Part shown: positions 22,908 to 29,793 of the stretch, piece after piece
Layout of the letters: each line of letters starts with the position of its first letter
Position numbering within the stretch: the first letter of the stretch is position 1
Source: Bacillota bacterium
Lineage (GTDB): Bacteria; Bacillota; Clostridia; Tissierellales; Sedimentibacteraceae
DNA: 29,793 nucleotides
Assembly (NCBI GenBank): GCA_023453025.1
Contig: JAEXUD010000031.1
Span: forward strand, 1-29,793
Reading direction: 5' to 3'
Made by a program: the position numbers and the translations under genes
The notes under the pieces: model-generated
Told to the model about the DNA's origin: nothing
The model's input: the letters and a program-made list of their open reading frames with translations, nothing else
Databases searched by the model: none

Positions 22908-23698
22908 ACTTTAACAATAATTATCGCTGCAAAATATAATGCAAAAATTGCTGATGCAACGTAATCGCCCTTTAATATTTTTAGCTGTCGCATTCTTGTT
23001 CTGTTTTCTCCGCCTCTGTAGCATCTGGCCTCCATTGCCATGGCAAGCTCATCTGCTCGCCTGAATGCACTTATGAACAGCGGCACCAGCAATGGTACAA
23101 GATTTTTAGCTCTGCTCATTATATTTCCGCTTTCAAAATCCGCACCTCTTGATTTTTGAGCCTTCATTATTTTTTCTGTTTCTTCCATCAAAGTAGGAAT
23201 AAATCTAAGTGCAATGGTCATCATCATAGCCAGCTCATGAGCCGGAAGTCCAAATCTTTTAAAGGGTTTTAACAACGCTTCAATTCCATCTGTAAGAATT
23301 ATCGGAGATGTTGTCAAGGTTAAAAGTGAGGTTCCCATTATCAACAGCGTAAGTCTGATTGCCATGAAGCCTGCCTGTTTCAAGCCCTCTTCAGTTATCT
23401 TTATAAATCCAAGCTGAAACAATATTTTACCAGGGGTCATTAAAAGATTAATAATAAAAGTAATTATAATAATCATCAGTATAGGTCTTAAGCCTCTGAT
23501 AACAAATTTAATCGGAACCTTGGAAATTATGATTGCTGCTGCCAAAAAAGCTACTACAATTAAATAAGTTGCAAAGCTCTCTATAAGAAACAAGGAAATT
23601 ATAAAAATAAATGTAATTATAATTTTTACTCTTGGATCAAGCTCGTGAACAGGTGAATCCACAGGATAATGCTGTCCAATAGTCAAATTTTTAAACAT
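22901..23698 (-). CDS. ecfT: ECF transporter transmembrane subunit EcfT
   Basis: EcfT links the two ATPases to exchangeable vitamin-binding S components. The 265-aa membrane protein begins with the family segment HYPVDSPVHELDPRVKI and has the two coupling-helix motifs QKSRGAD (181-187) and EARCYRGG (223-230), which dock onto the ATPases. Membrane segments lie in the first 130 residues and at the C-terminus. The start overlaps the ecfA2 stop by eight bases. No dedicated S gene is adjacent except queT beyond rpsI, as expected for a shared group II module. Confidence 0.96.
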   Translation of the reverse strand: MFKNLTIGQHYPVDSPVHELDPRVKIIITFIFIISLFLIESFATYLIVVAFLAAAIIISKVPIKFVIRGLRPILMIIIITFIINLLMTPGKILFQLGFIKITEEGLKQAGFMAIRLTLLIMGTSLLTLTTSPIILTDGIEALLKPFKRFGLPAHELAMMMTIALRFIPTLMEETEKIMKAQKSRGADFESGNIMSRAKNLVPLLVPLFISAFRRADELAMAMEARCYRGGENRTRMRQLKILKGDYVASAIFALYFAAIIIVKVW

Positions 23699-24551
23699 GT
23701 CGTTTGCTCACTTCCCTCATTATTTCTTTTTTTGCTTCTTCAACAGTTATTATATCAGTTTTTATATTAAAGCCTCGTTTTCTAAGTTCATTTACAATTT
23801 GAGCAACCTGCGGAACTCCTAGTCCTATTTTTTCAAGTTCTTCTGCCTGAGCATATATTTCCTTTGGAGATCCCTGCATATGAATTTTACCCTTGTACAA
23901 CACAATCACCTTGTTAACCAGTTTAGCAATATCCTCCATGCTGTGGGAAATTAAAATCACCGTAACATTCGCTTTTTCGTGAAGAAGCTTGATTTGAGAA
24001 AATATTTCATTTCTTCCTGCAGGATCAAGTCCGGCTGTAGGCTCGTCAAGCACAAGATAATTTGGTTTCATCGCCAATACTCCCGCAATTGCAACCCTTC
24101 TTTTTTGTCCCCCGGACAAATCAAAAGGAGAAACGTCCTTAATTTTATTATAATTAAAACCTACCAGCTCTAAAGACTCTTTTACTCTTTTGTCAATTTC
24201 TTCTTGATTTAATTTTAAATTCATAGGACCAAAAGCAACATCCTTTGCAACAGTTTCCTCAAACAGCTGATATTCAGGATATTGAAATACAAGACCTACC
24301 GTCTGTCTTATTTTACTAAGTAACTTTTTATCTTCCCCAACAACTGTTTCGTCAACTGTAATTGTCCCCTCAGTGGGCTTTTCTAATCCGTTCAGCAGCT
24401 GAATAAGCGTAGATTTACCCGATCCTGTGTGTCCGATTATTCCAAGAAAGTCCCCTTCTTGAATTTCTAAATTTATATCATCCAGGGCTACTGTTCTAAA
24501 GGGTGTTCCCTCTGAGTATATATATTTTATATTTTCCGATTTTATTGACAT
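23691..24551 (-). CDS. ecfA2: ECF transporter ATPase EcfA2
   Basis: The second ATPase of the ECF module, 286 aa. Visible are the Walker A GHTGSGKST (40-48), the Q-loop FQYPEYQLFE typical of EcfA2, the signature LSGGQKRRVAIA, the Walker B YLVLDEPTAGLD, and the switch His in ILISHSMED. The later domain contains the PKEIYAQAEELEKIGLGVPQ segment seen in this family. It pairs with EcfA1 to drive vitamin or precursor uptake. It begins inside the last codons of ecfA1 (ten-base overlap). Confidence 0.96.
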   Translation of the reverse strand: MSIKSENIKYIYSEGTPFRTVALDDINLEIQEGDFLGIIGHTGSGKSTLIQLLNGLEKPTEGTITVDETVVGEDKKLLSKIRQTVGLVFQYPEYQLFEETVAKDVAFGPMNLKLNQEEIDKRVKESLELVGFNYNKIKDVSPFDLSGGQKRRVAIAGVLAMKPNYLVLDEPTAGLDPAGRNEIFSQIKLLHEKANVTVILISHSMEDIAKLVNKVIVLYKGKIHMQGSPKEIYAQAEELEKIGLGVPQVAQIVNELRKRGFNIKTDIITVEEAKKEIMREVSKRHV

Positions 24552-25369
24552 AACAAATCCACCAATTCCTTAACATCAATTGTATCATATGGAATATTCA
24601 AGCCTTCCTTTGCAAGCTCTTGGGCAAGCTCTGTGACCTGTGGAACATCAAGTCCGAATTTTTTAATTTCATCTATGTTCCGAAAAACTTCCTTTGGAGT
24701 TCCATCTAATTTTATATTGCCTTTATCCATAATTACTACTCTGTCCGCCTGCACTGCTTCATCCATATAATGTGTTATTAAAAGGATTGTTTTTCCTTTA
24801 TCCTTTAATTTTTTAAGGGTTTCCATTACTTCCTTCCTGCCTGAAGGGTCAAGCATAGCGGTTGGCTCATCCAAAATTATGCAATCAGAATTCAAAGCAA
24901 GTATACCGGCTATTGCTATCCTTTGCTTCTGTCCTCCTGACAGCATATGTGGAGGTCTTCTCCTGAATTCATACATTCCGACAGCATTCAATGCCTCGTC
25001 AACTCTTCTCCTTATCTCAGAAGGTTCAACGCCTTGGTTTTCAGGGCCAAAGGCAATATCTTCCTCGACAATTGTTGCAACAAGTTGATTATCCGGATTC
25101 TGAAATACCATGCCTGCAGTCTGTCTTATATCCCAAAGCTTAGAGTCATCAGTTGTGTCCATTCCTTTTACATATATTTTACCTTCAGTTGGCAAAAGAA
25201 TAGAATTTATAAGCTTAGCCAAGGTAGATTTACCTGAGCCATTATGACCGATTACTGCGGTAAATTCTCCCTTTCTGATATTGAGATTAACCCCATCAAC
25301 TGCGTACACAGTATCTTCCTTGTCATATTTGAATTTCACATTTTCTATTTTAATAATATCATCTATCAT
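24542..25369 (-). CDS. ecfA1: ECF transporter ATPase EcfA1
   Basis: The first ATPase of the ECF module, 275 aa from the chosen ATG. It has Walker A GHNGSGKST (41-49), the EcfA1-type Q-loop FQNPDNQLVA, signature LSGGQKQRIAIA, and Walker B CIILDEPTAMLDPSG. The frame is open 15 codons further upstream, but AGGTG five bases before 25369 and the family start DDIIKIENVKFKYD support this start. In most Firmicutes it follows rpoA-rplQ; here the upstream neighbour is agrA with a terminator between, so the tail of the alpha operon has been moved. Confidence 0.96.
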   Translation of the reverse strand: MIDDIIKIENVKFKYDKEDTVYAVDGVNLNIRKGEFTAVIGHNGSGKSTLAKLINSILLPTEGKIYVKGMDTTDDSKLWDIRQTAGMVFQNPDNQLVATIVEEDIAFGPENQGVEPSEIRRRVDEALNAVGMYEFRRRPPHMLSGGQKQRIAIAGILALNSDCIILDEPTAMLDPSGRKEVMETLKKLKDKGKTILLITHYMDEAVQADRVVIMDKGNIKLDGTPKEVFRNIDEIKKFGLDVPQVTELAQELAKEGLNIPYDTIDVKELVDLLCQ

Positions 25370-25404
25370 AATACACCTGGCTATTATTTTTTTAACTGCA
25401 TTAA

Positions 25405-25433
25405 ATAATAACATTATTCCAATAATTTTACAA
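25405..25433 (-). promoter_or_regulatory. Promoter of the ecfA1 unit
   Basis: On the minus strand -35 TTGTAA (25428-25433), 17-base spacer, extended -10 TGTTATTAT with hexamer TATTAT at 25405-25410. Needed because the usual upstream rpoA-rplQ genes are absent. Confidence 0.55.
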
Positions 25434-25465
25434 CAATAAAATACAAAAGAAAAGCTTTCAAAAAA

Positions 25466-25491
25466 ATAATAGACAGAAAACTGTCTATTAT
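25466..25491 (-). terminator. Terminator between agrA and ecfA1
   Basis: A perfect 11-bp stem ATAATAGACAG/CTGTCTATTAT with a four-base loop is followed on the minus strand by a run of T (positions 25461-25465). It lies about 240 bases downstream of the agrA stop. Confidence 0.85.
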
Positions 25492-25727
25492 GTCCCTAAT
25501 ACTCTTTTATTGCTCCACAAACAACATTTAAATAACATTTCATATGTATCATTAGAAAAGCTGTATTTCTAATTATGATAAATAATTTATTAATCCCCGC
25601 TTTCATATATAATACAATACAATTGTTCAATATTCAATGCTTTTGCGCCTATTTGCTTATTCGGTTAAATTAATTGTCTTAACGGAATTTATTGAAATTA
25701 TAATAATGACCACCTTTGTCAAGCATG

Positions 25728-26453
25728 TCATTCTTTTAATCTTCTGATATTAAATTTATATATTAATTCCGAAAGACATCTTCTGCTTGCATATTCTACT
25801 GCTTCATTGCTGAAATAGATTGCATTTTTAACAATTGTTCTTATATTTAGCATATTTACTATGCATGATTTACTTGATCTAGCAATATATTCATAGCCAC
25901 TGACTTCTTTTTCAATATTTTCAAGGGTTTGTACTATTATGATTTCTCTTTTGTCCAACATATAAATATGTAGCTTTCTATCTTCTTTTTTTCTTAATAT
26001 GTGAGTAATTTCATCTATTGGTATGCGGTGCATTATGTTATTGACATCCTTTACATCCAAGTACCGTATACTTTCCTTAATAGTCTTTAGGCTATCAAGC
26101 AAATTAGATTCCAATTGAGAGAAGCTCACAGGTTTAAGCAAATAATTCCTTGCTTTTACCTTATAAGAGTCATAAGCGTATTCCTTATGAGATGTCAGAT
26201 AAAAAATAACAATCTTTTCATTTATATCACGAATTAAAAGTCCGGTTTCAATGCCATTTATTTCTGGCATCTCCATATCTAAAAATATTATATCTAAATT
26301 TAATTCTTTAAATGTTTGTATAAGTTTTTTTGAGGATATAAATGTGCTGATGTTGAAATTAATATTATTTTTTATCATAACTTCTTGAATCATTTTTGTC
26401 ACAATTTCAGCATATTCTTCCGAATCATCGCAAACAGCAATATTAAATGTCAT
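25728..26453 (-). CDS. agrA: AgrA-like LytTR response regulator
   Basis: A 241-aa response regulator. The receiver domain (1-120) has the acidic pair Asp9-Asp10 (AVCDDS), phosphoacceptor Asp59 in IIFLDMEMPEI, and Lys107 in LLKPVS. A LytTR DNA-binding domain follows (about 140-240, with YIARSSKSCIVNMLNI). It should be activated by the AgrC kinase and switch on agr and target genes. The ATG at 26453 is chosen since AGGATG lies nine bases upstream and FNIAVCDDS is the proper domain start; the open frame runs 16 codons further. It has its own promoter and is separated from agrB by a terminator, so it is not in the agrDB transcript. Confidence 0.92.
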   Translation of the reverse strand: MTFNIAVCDDSEEYAEIVTKMIQEVMIKNNINFNISTFISSKKLIQTFKELNLDIIFLDMEMPEINGIETGLLIRDINEKIVIFYLTSHKEYAYDSYKVKARNYLLKPVSFSQLESNLLDSLKTIKESIRYLDVKDVNNIMHRIPIDEITHILRKKEDRKLHIYMLDKREIIIVQTLENIEKEVSGYEYIARSSKSCIVNMLNIRTIVKNAIYFSNEAVEYASRRCLSELIYKFNIRRLKE

Positions 26454-26483
26454 TTTTTCACATCCTGCGTAAAAATATATATA

Positions 26484-26511
26484 ATTATAACATATTTTCA
26501 AGAATTTTCAA
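26484..26511 (-). promoter_or_regulatory. agrA promoter
   Basis: On the minus strand -35 TTGAAA (26506-26511), 16-base spacer, extended -10 TGTTATAAT with a perfect TATAAT at 26484-26489. It gives agrA a basal supply independent of agrDB. Confidence 0.75.
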
Positions 26512-26675
26512 TGTATAATTATGTTAATCAATTAAGCAATTACCAACCGGCTTCTGACCACCAATCATTTAATCGCATAATCGCAGGAGAATGCATCAAA
26601 TTTGGCATTCTGTGCTGTTGACCTACCGCTGTTTTTCAGAAAAAAATACTTAAAAAAAGGATTAGGGCATACAAA

Positions 26676-26712
26676 AATGTCAGTTCACTGAATTAATCAT
26701 TGGACTGACATT
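26676..26712 (-). terminator. Terminator after agrB
   Basis: On the minus strand AATGTCAGT and ACTGACATT form a perfect 9-bp stem around a 19-base loop, followed by TTTTTGT (two of these T are in the stem). It begins 11 bases after the agrB stop. Confidence 0.75.
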
Positions 26713-26723
26713 ATAAAACAAAT

Positions 26724-27287
26724 TTATTTTTTAAACAAACTTAAGGATTCAATTGACATTGACACTGCAGCTGTTATATAAATACATCCGTTAAATTCTC
26801 TTGTAAAGTACAAGCAAAGAGCACCCATGGATAAAATTATAACAATTATTCTGCTGAATTTCTTGTACTTTATTTTTTCTTTTTTGCTTAGTGGCTTATT
26901 TTCCGATTCAGAAGGAGCGAATAAAAAAATTACAGTTATAGATAGCAAAATTCCTATTATTAAGATTAATTCACCGTATAATTTAAGATATGTGTTGCTG
27001 ATGGCAGATATAATAAATATAAACAATGATATGGAAAAACACTCTATATGCGATTTTGCATGGTACCCTCCCGCATATGCCCTAAGCCCGGAAAAAAATA
27101 TAACAAAAATTACTAGCTCAGTAGGTTTTTTTAGTATATAAGCTGCTATAACAAGAAAAGTAAAATTTATCAGCAATGACAGAAGAACTTCAATGCTGTA
27201 TGCATAAACTTCCTTTTCATTATCTGAAGAATTAAGCCTAAGCTTAATTTCTTCAGATAACAGCACTGAAATTTTATTTATCATCAT
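26724..27287 (-). CDS. agrB: AgrB-like peptide-processing membrane protease
   Basis: AgrB removes the C-terminal tail of AgrD and forms the thiolactone. The 187-aa protein has four to six membrane segments and the catalytic dyad His76 and Cys83 in GGYHAKSHIECFS, seven residues apart as in S. aureus AgrB (H77/C84). The N-terminal EEIKLRLN region is typical. The start lies inside the 3' end of agrD (14-base overlap, or 11 from the second ATG), so synthesis is coupled to its substrate. The catalytic pair is intact, so the protein is expected to be active. Confidence 0.94.
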   Translation of the reverse strand: MMINKISVLLSEEIKLRLNSSDNEKEVYAYSIEVLLSLLINFTFLVIAAYILKKPTELVIFVIFFSGLRAYAGGYHAKSHIECFSISLFIFIISAISNTYLKLYGELILIIGILLSITVIFLFAPSESENKPLSKKEKIKYKKFSRIIVIILSMGALCLYFTREFNGCIYITAAVSMSIESLSLFKK

Positions 27288-27411
27288 TCAATAGACATTC
27301 TGGTACTTTTGGTTGATTCACCAAAATTATACAAGCAGTTCCCATGGTTGCCTGAGCTGTAACTACCAAAAATGCAGCAAATGATGATAAAATGGACAAA
27401 GATTTTTTCAT
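27274..27411 (-). CDS. agrD: AgrD-like autoinducing peptide precursor (45 aa)
   Basis: A short gene missed by length cut-offs. The 45-aa product has an amphipathic leader (MKKSLSILSSFAAFLVV), a central peptide region with Cys27 (GTACIILV), and the tail NQPKVPECL followed by an acidic end. That is the AgrD layout, and the PKVPxxL tail fits the conserved AgrB recognition motif of staphylococcal and clostridial precursors. By analogy with five-residue thiolactone rings, the signal would be a ring from Cys27 to Val31 (CIILV), possibly with a short N-terminal tail. An AAAGGAGGAG site stands about six bases before the ATG, and the 3' end overlaps agrB. The exact mature ends are inferred. Confidence 0.92.
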   Translation of the reverse strand: MKKSLSILSSFAAFLVVTAQATMGTACIILVNQPKVPECLLNDDK

Positions 27412-27440
27412 AAAAACTCCTCCTTTTACTTGTTACCAGC

Positions 27441-27469
27441 ATTTTACAACAAAATAATTAATTATTCAA
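27441..27469 (-). promoter_or_regulatory. agrDB promoter
   Basis: On the minus strand -35 TTGAAT (27464-27469), 17-base spacer, -10 TAAAAT (27441-27446). The agrD ATG is about 23 bases downstream of the predicted start. Confidence 0.7.
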
Positions 27470-27507
27470 CATTTTTTGCTATAATTGTCTATTTGGTTGT
27501 TTTCATT

Positions 27508-27528
27508 GCTTGAACGGCAAAGCTTGAA
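27508..27528. promoter_or_regulatory. Direct repeat upstream of agrDB, candidate AgrA site
   Basis: GCTTGAA occurs at 27508-27514 and 27522-27528, a 14-base period. On the minus strand the pair reads TTCAAGC twice, and CCGTTCAAG resembles the S. aureus AgrA half site ACnGTTnAG. It lies about 40 bases upstream of the -35, further than in S. aureus P2, so binding is a suggestion. Confidence 0.35.
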
Positions 27529-27606
27529 ATCTTATAATATCAATATTTAGCAAAGGAATATTAATGCAAAAGATTTTTAGAAATTAAAACATATATCGAA
27601 TATTTA

Positions 27607-28932
27607 TTAGCTAATTTGCATATTATAAATTTGCACACTTATTTGAAATATATTATTGCTAGGATTTGTATAGACAAAACCATTATATTTTTCTGCAATA
27701 CTTCTGATGCTTTTTAATCCGTAACCATGTTTAGTTTTATCTTCTTTAATAGTTTGAATTTTATCTCCTTTTATTTGTAATATTCCTTCATAGGGATTTT
27801 CGCATTTTACTATAATATAATCATCAAATTTGTTAATAAGCAATTTAATATATTTTTCGTTGCAATCTAAGCATGCTTCAATTGCATTATTCATAACATT
27901 ATTTATAATTCTGCACAAATCATTTTTATCAATTAATATCACATCATCTTTGTCTATGTTGCAGTCAATTTCAACCGGAATATTTTTCAATTTAGCTTCC
28001 TTTATCTTAAAGTTTAAAAAAGAAGTGATTATTTTTTCACTGTCTATTTGCGGCAAAAGCTCTATGTTCATTTCATCAAGCTTCTTTTCAATATGATTTC
28101 TAATTTTATCCCTTTGGTTTAATTCATTATATCCATGAATTATTGCCAGCTCACCTCTCATGTCATGTCTTAATATCCTTATTTCTTCCAAAACAGAATT
28201 AACATCAGAATAATAGGACTGTTCCATCTTCATTTGCTGCAGCTCTAAGTCGTTTTTATGTTTTTCGCTCATATCCTTAATAATTCTGGAAGATAAAGCA
28301 ATTGACACTATTGATATTAAAGAAACGCACATGGTTAAAACAACAAGAATATTATTTACGTTAATATCATCAATTCTTAAATTTCCATACATCCACACAA
28401 CAATAAGAATTACTACAACAGTTAAAAACAAAATTGTTCCAACCAAAATGTAATACTTGTTATCTAATAAAATCATTTCATTTTTATTATTTTTTTGTTT
28501 AAGTAACAGATAAATATATATGAATACTGTTTGTGATATAACCATTACTTCAAATCTTCCAAAATTTTGTTCCTGAATTGACTTTAAATATAACCCAGCT
28601 GCACTAGAAACCATTACAGCAGCTAAAAGTTCACATACCGAAAGTATAGTAATAATTAATAAAACCATGAATGCTTTCGAAAGAAAGCTGCCATCAAATA
28701 TAATCAAAGCTACAATATAAATCAAAAAGATGTAACTTAAATAATAATAAGGATTTAAGCCGGTTGGATATATATAATTCAGCACACTTAGCAATATAGC
28801 CATAATAATTATAGTCCATTCTACTGAATTCTTCCAAATAAGCCTGCGATTATAATATAAATCATATGTCTTGAAGATTACAAATACCTGTAAAAAATTC
28901 ACTAAAATCTCTATTATACTCCAAATAATCAT
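27607..28932 (-). CDS. agrC: AgrC-like peptide-sensing histidine kinase
   Basis: The 441-aa protein has six to seven membrane segments in the first 215 residues, a linker coiled coil (about 218-245) and a GHKL-type kinase domain. The phosphoacceptor is His256 in RILRHDMRGEL, the N box is IINNVMNNAIEA (342-353) and the G box is HGYGLKSIRSI (402-412). These are features of the AgrC/HPK10 group that detects autoinducing peptides. It precedes agrD on the same strand and would pass phosphate to AgrA. The start is the first ATG, with GGAGG seven bases upstream. It has its own promoter. Confidence 0.93.
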   Translation of the reverse strand: MIIWSIIEILVNFLQVFVIFKTYDLYYNRRLIWKNSVEWTIIIMAILLSVLNYIYPTGLNPYYYLSYIFLIYIVALIIFDGSFLSKAFMVLLIITILSVCELLAAVMVSSAAGLYLKSIQEQNFGRFEVMVISQTVFIYIYLLLKQKNNKNEMILLDNKYYILVGTILFLTVVVILIVVWMYGNLRIDDINVNNILVVLTMCVSLISIVSIALSSRIIKDMSEKHKNDLELQQMKMEQSYYSDVNSVLEEIRILRHDMRGELAIIHGYNELNQRDKIRNHIEKKLDEMNIELLPQIDSEKIITSFLNFKIKEAKLKNIPVEIDCNIDKDDVILIDKNDLCRIINNVMNNAIEACLDCNEKYIKLLINKFDDYIIVKCENPYEGILQIKGDKIQTIKEDKTKHGYGLKSIRSIAEKYNGFVYTNPSNNIFQISVQIYNMQIS

Positions 28933-28983
28933 AGTACCTCCATAACCTCATTTTTCTATTACAAAGAAGCTTGTACTAAGTAT

Positions 28984-29011
28984 ATTTTACCATAAAAAAA
29001 AGTTATTTCAA
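28984..29011 (-). promoter_or_regulatory. agrC promoter
   Basis: On the minus strand -35 TTGAAA (29006-29011), 16-base spacer, -10 TAAAAT (28984-28989). About 45 bases of leader before the agrC ATG. Confidence 0.6.
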
Positions 29012-29110
29012 TGTATATTTAAACGAATGATTATTTTTCATTTTTGAATAAATATTAATACTTTTATTAAATCCACTATTTATTATAAAAAATCAGAAAA
29101 TTTATCACAA

Positions 29111-29139
29111 TAATCATCAATTTTCTTAATTCATATAAT
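29111..29139 (+). promoter_or_regulatory. Sigma-E-like promoter before the beta-sandwich gene
   Basis: TAATCAT (29111-29117), 14-base spacer, CATATAAT (29132-29139): five of seven and seven of eight against KMATATT-N14-CATACAHT. The -10 also contains TATAAT, so a sigma-A reading is possible, but no good TTGACA-like box stands 16-18 bases upstream. Confidence 0.4.
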
Positions 29140-29176
29140 AACTATATGAACCTAATCTATAGAAAGGAAAAAAAGT

Positions 29177-29617
29177 ATGATTAATAGAAGAAAACATTGC
29201 AGAACATATAAAAAAGTTACCAATAAATCAAGTACATTGAAGGAAAAAGGTAAATTATCTGTTAAAATAATCAATAAATTTACCAAAGAGCCTGTAACAT
29301 TTGTAAGCGCAACAGTTTATTTACTGACATTTGAAGGATTATACAGCGAACATGGCACGGCAGATCTCGTTGCAAGGCATATTACGGATGAGAACGGTAA
29401 AATTCCTATAATCGAATTACCTGTAATAGATAGAGTCAATTCACATCCCAGCACGCAATATTATATGACTGTTAACCATTTTAGGTATCACCCTGTGAAT
29501 TTAATGAATATTCAGATATACCCCAATATAACCACGGATTATGATGTTCACTTAACCCCTATAACCAGCCCTCACCCGGACTACGAATTTTTAATAACAC
29601 CTGAACATGTAAGATAA
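29177..29617 (+). CDS. Small carboxypeptidase-regulatory-like beta-sandwich protein
   Basis: This 146-aa protein of unknown function has a basic N-terminal stretch (about residues 1-27) without signal peptide, then one domain that reads like a transthyretin/carboxypeptidase-regulatory fold. Landmarks are KLSVKIINKFTKEPVTFVSATV, TDENGKIPIIELP (the usual T-D-x-x-G turn), and a late NIQIYPNITTDYDVHLTPI strand. Similar domains occur in clostridial peptidoglycan-binding and spore-associated proteins. With the sigma-E-like promoter, a spore coat or mother-cell role is possible, but this is inference. AAAGGAAA lies nine bases before the ATG. It is divergent from agrC. Confidence 0.8.
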   Translation: MINRRKHCRTYKKVTNKSSTLKEKGKLSVKIINKFTKEPVTFVSATVYLLTFEGLYSEHGTADLVARHITDENGKIPIIELPVIDRVNSHPSTQYYMTVNHFRYHPVNLMNIQIYPNITTDYDVHLTPITSPHPDYEFLITPEHVR

Positions 29618-29627
29618 TATTTGATTT

Positions 29628-29657
29628 GAAGAGTCTTATTGTATAATAAGATTCTTC
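29628..29657 (+). terminator. Terminator after the beta-sandwich gene
   Basis: A 13-bp stem GAAGAGTCTTATT/AATAAGATTCTTC (one G-U pair) with a four-base loop, ten bases after the stop. The following ATTACTTATTG is only modestly T-rich. Confidence 0.7.
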
Positions 29658-29686
29658 ATTACTTATTGTATGTGCTAATCTAATAA

Positions 29687-29717
29687 TAGGTCAGCTGGCT
29701 CATCGAAAAGTAGGTCA
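29687..29717 (+). repeat. TAGGTCA direct repeat before the right-edge gene
   Basis: TAGGTCA occurs at 29687-29693 and 29711-29717, a 24-base period, just upstream of a TATAAT (29725-29730). It could be a regulator site or part of the end of an insertion sequence starting at the edge. Confidence 0.4.
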
Positions 29718-29757
29718 ATATCAGTATAATTAAAATGAGAAGGAAAAGCAAATACAT

Positions 29758-29793
29758 ATGTATAGCAATAATTTTGAATCATTAAGTCATAAG
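29758..29793 (+). CDS. Start of a gene running off the window (partial)
   Basis: An ATG at 29758 opens twelve codons (MYSNNFESLSHK) with no stop before the edge. AGAAGGAAA lies about ten bases upstream and a TATAAT with a weak TCGAAA 16 bases ahead (29703-29730) could be its promoter. Too short to recognise a family. Confidence 0.4.
   Translation, partial: MYSNNFESLSHK

Larger units (their letters stand above)
25370..25727. other. Intergenic region between ecfA1 and agrA
   Basis: About 358 bases without a supported gene. It holds the ecfA1 promoter (25405-25433), the agrA-side terminator (25466-25491) and a further perfect 8-bp hairpin ATTAGAAA/TTTCTAAT (25551-25573, loop seven). The remaining 150 bases are AT-rich and show nothing I can name; they would be the 3' UTR of agrA. 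Confidence 0.6.

Noticed and set aside
25551..25573. Perfect 8-bp hairpin in the agrA 3' region as a second terminator
   Set aside because: No T tract follows on either strand, so it is only noted within the intergenic entry.
1..29793. tRNA or rRNA genes
   Set aside because: No cloverleaf with a GTTCRANNC arm or conserved rRNA segment was seen on either strand.

Overview
The window comes from a low-GC Gram-positive bacterium of the class Clostridia, probably a spore-former. The evidence is AT-rich DNA, L27 with the Firmicutes N-terminal extension next to its protease Prp, a clostridial-type agr locus, an EndoA/EndoAI pair, a GerS/YdcC-like lipoprotein and two sigma-E-like promoters. Genus cannot be fixed from sequence alone. 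About 32 genes are supported, and two of them lie outside an ordinary long-ORF scan: a 45-aa agrD and the first codons of a gene at the right edge.

Positions 1-7215, all minus strand, read right to left as: a radical SAM protein (TIGR03960-like), its partner (TIGR03936/DUF2344-like), RNase G, then rplU-prp-rpmA-obgE-yhbY. A consensus promoter and an L21-leader-like RNA restart transcription just after rng. Beyond yhbY lies an unusual string of hairpins (92-306) ending in a minus-strand terminator. Positions 7248-10029 hold an M20 amidohydrolase and a DUF819 membrane protein behind a promoter with a perfect palindrome near its start point. folC follows on the plus strand. A convergent hairpin element separates it from a DHHW/AlgJ-like plus MBOAT O-acetyltransferase pair.

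Positions 14555-20554 hold the mazEF-type pair ndoAI/ndoA (both probably with TTG starts), a YdcC/GerS-like lipoprotein, a glycolipid glycosyltransferase and a flippase-like protein on the opposite strand, acpS, upp, and a diacylglycerol kinase-like gene. The order acpS - lipoprotein - ndoAI - ndoA recalls the Bacillus subtilis acpS-ydcC-alr-ndoAI-ndoA region, but alr is missing and the glycosyltransferase/flippase pair sits inside. Three products (glycosyltransferase, flippase-like protein, lipid kinase) plausibly act on membrane glycolipid metabolism.

Positions 20553-25433, minus strand, contain ecfA1-ecfA2-ecfT-truA-rplM-rpsI, the usual tail of the Firmicutes ribosomal alpha operon but detached from rpoA-rplQ. 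A queT gene with a preQ1-like leader follows and may supply an S component to the ECF module. Positions 25466-29011 carry a complete agr-type peptide quorum-sensing system: agrC, agrD and agrB, then agrA under its own promoter. The predicted signal is a thiolactone on the CIILV core. The right end has a small beta-sandwich protein gene behind a sigma-E-like promoter, a terminator, a TAGGTCA direct repeat and the start of another gene.
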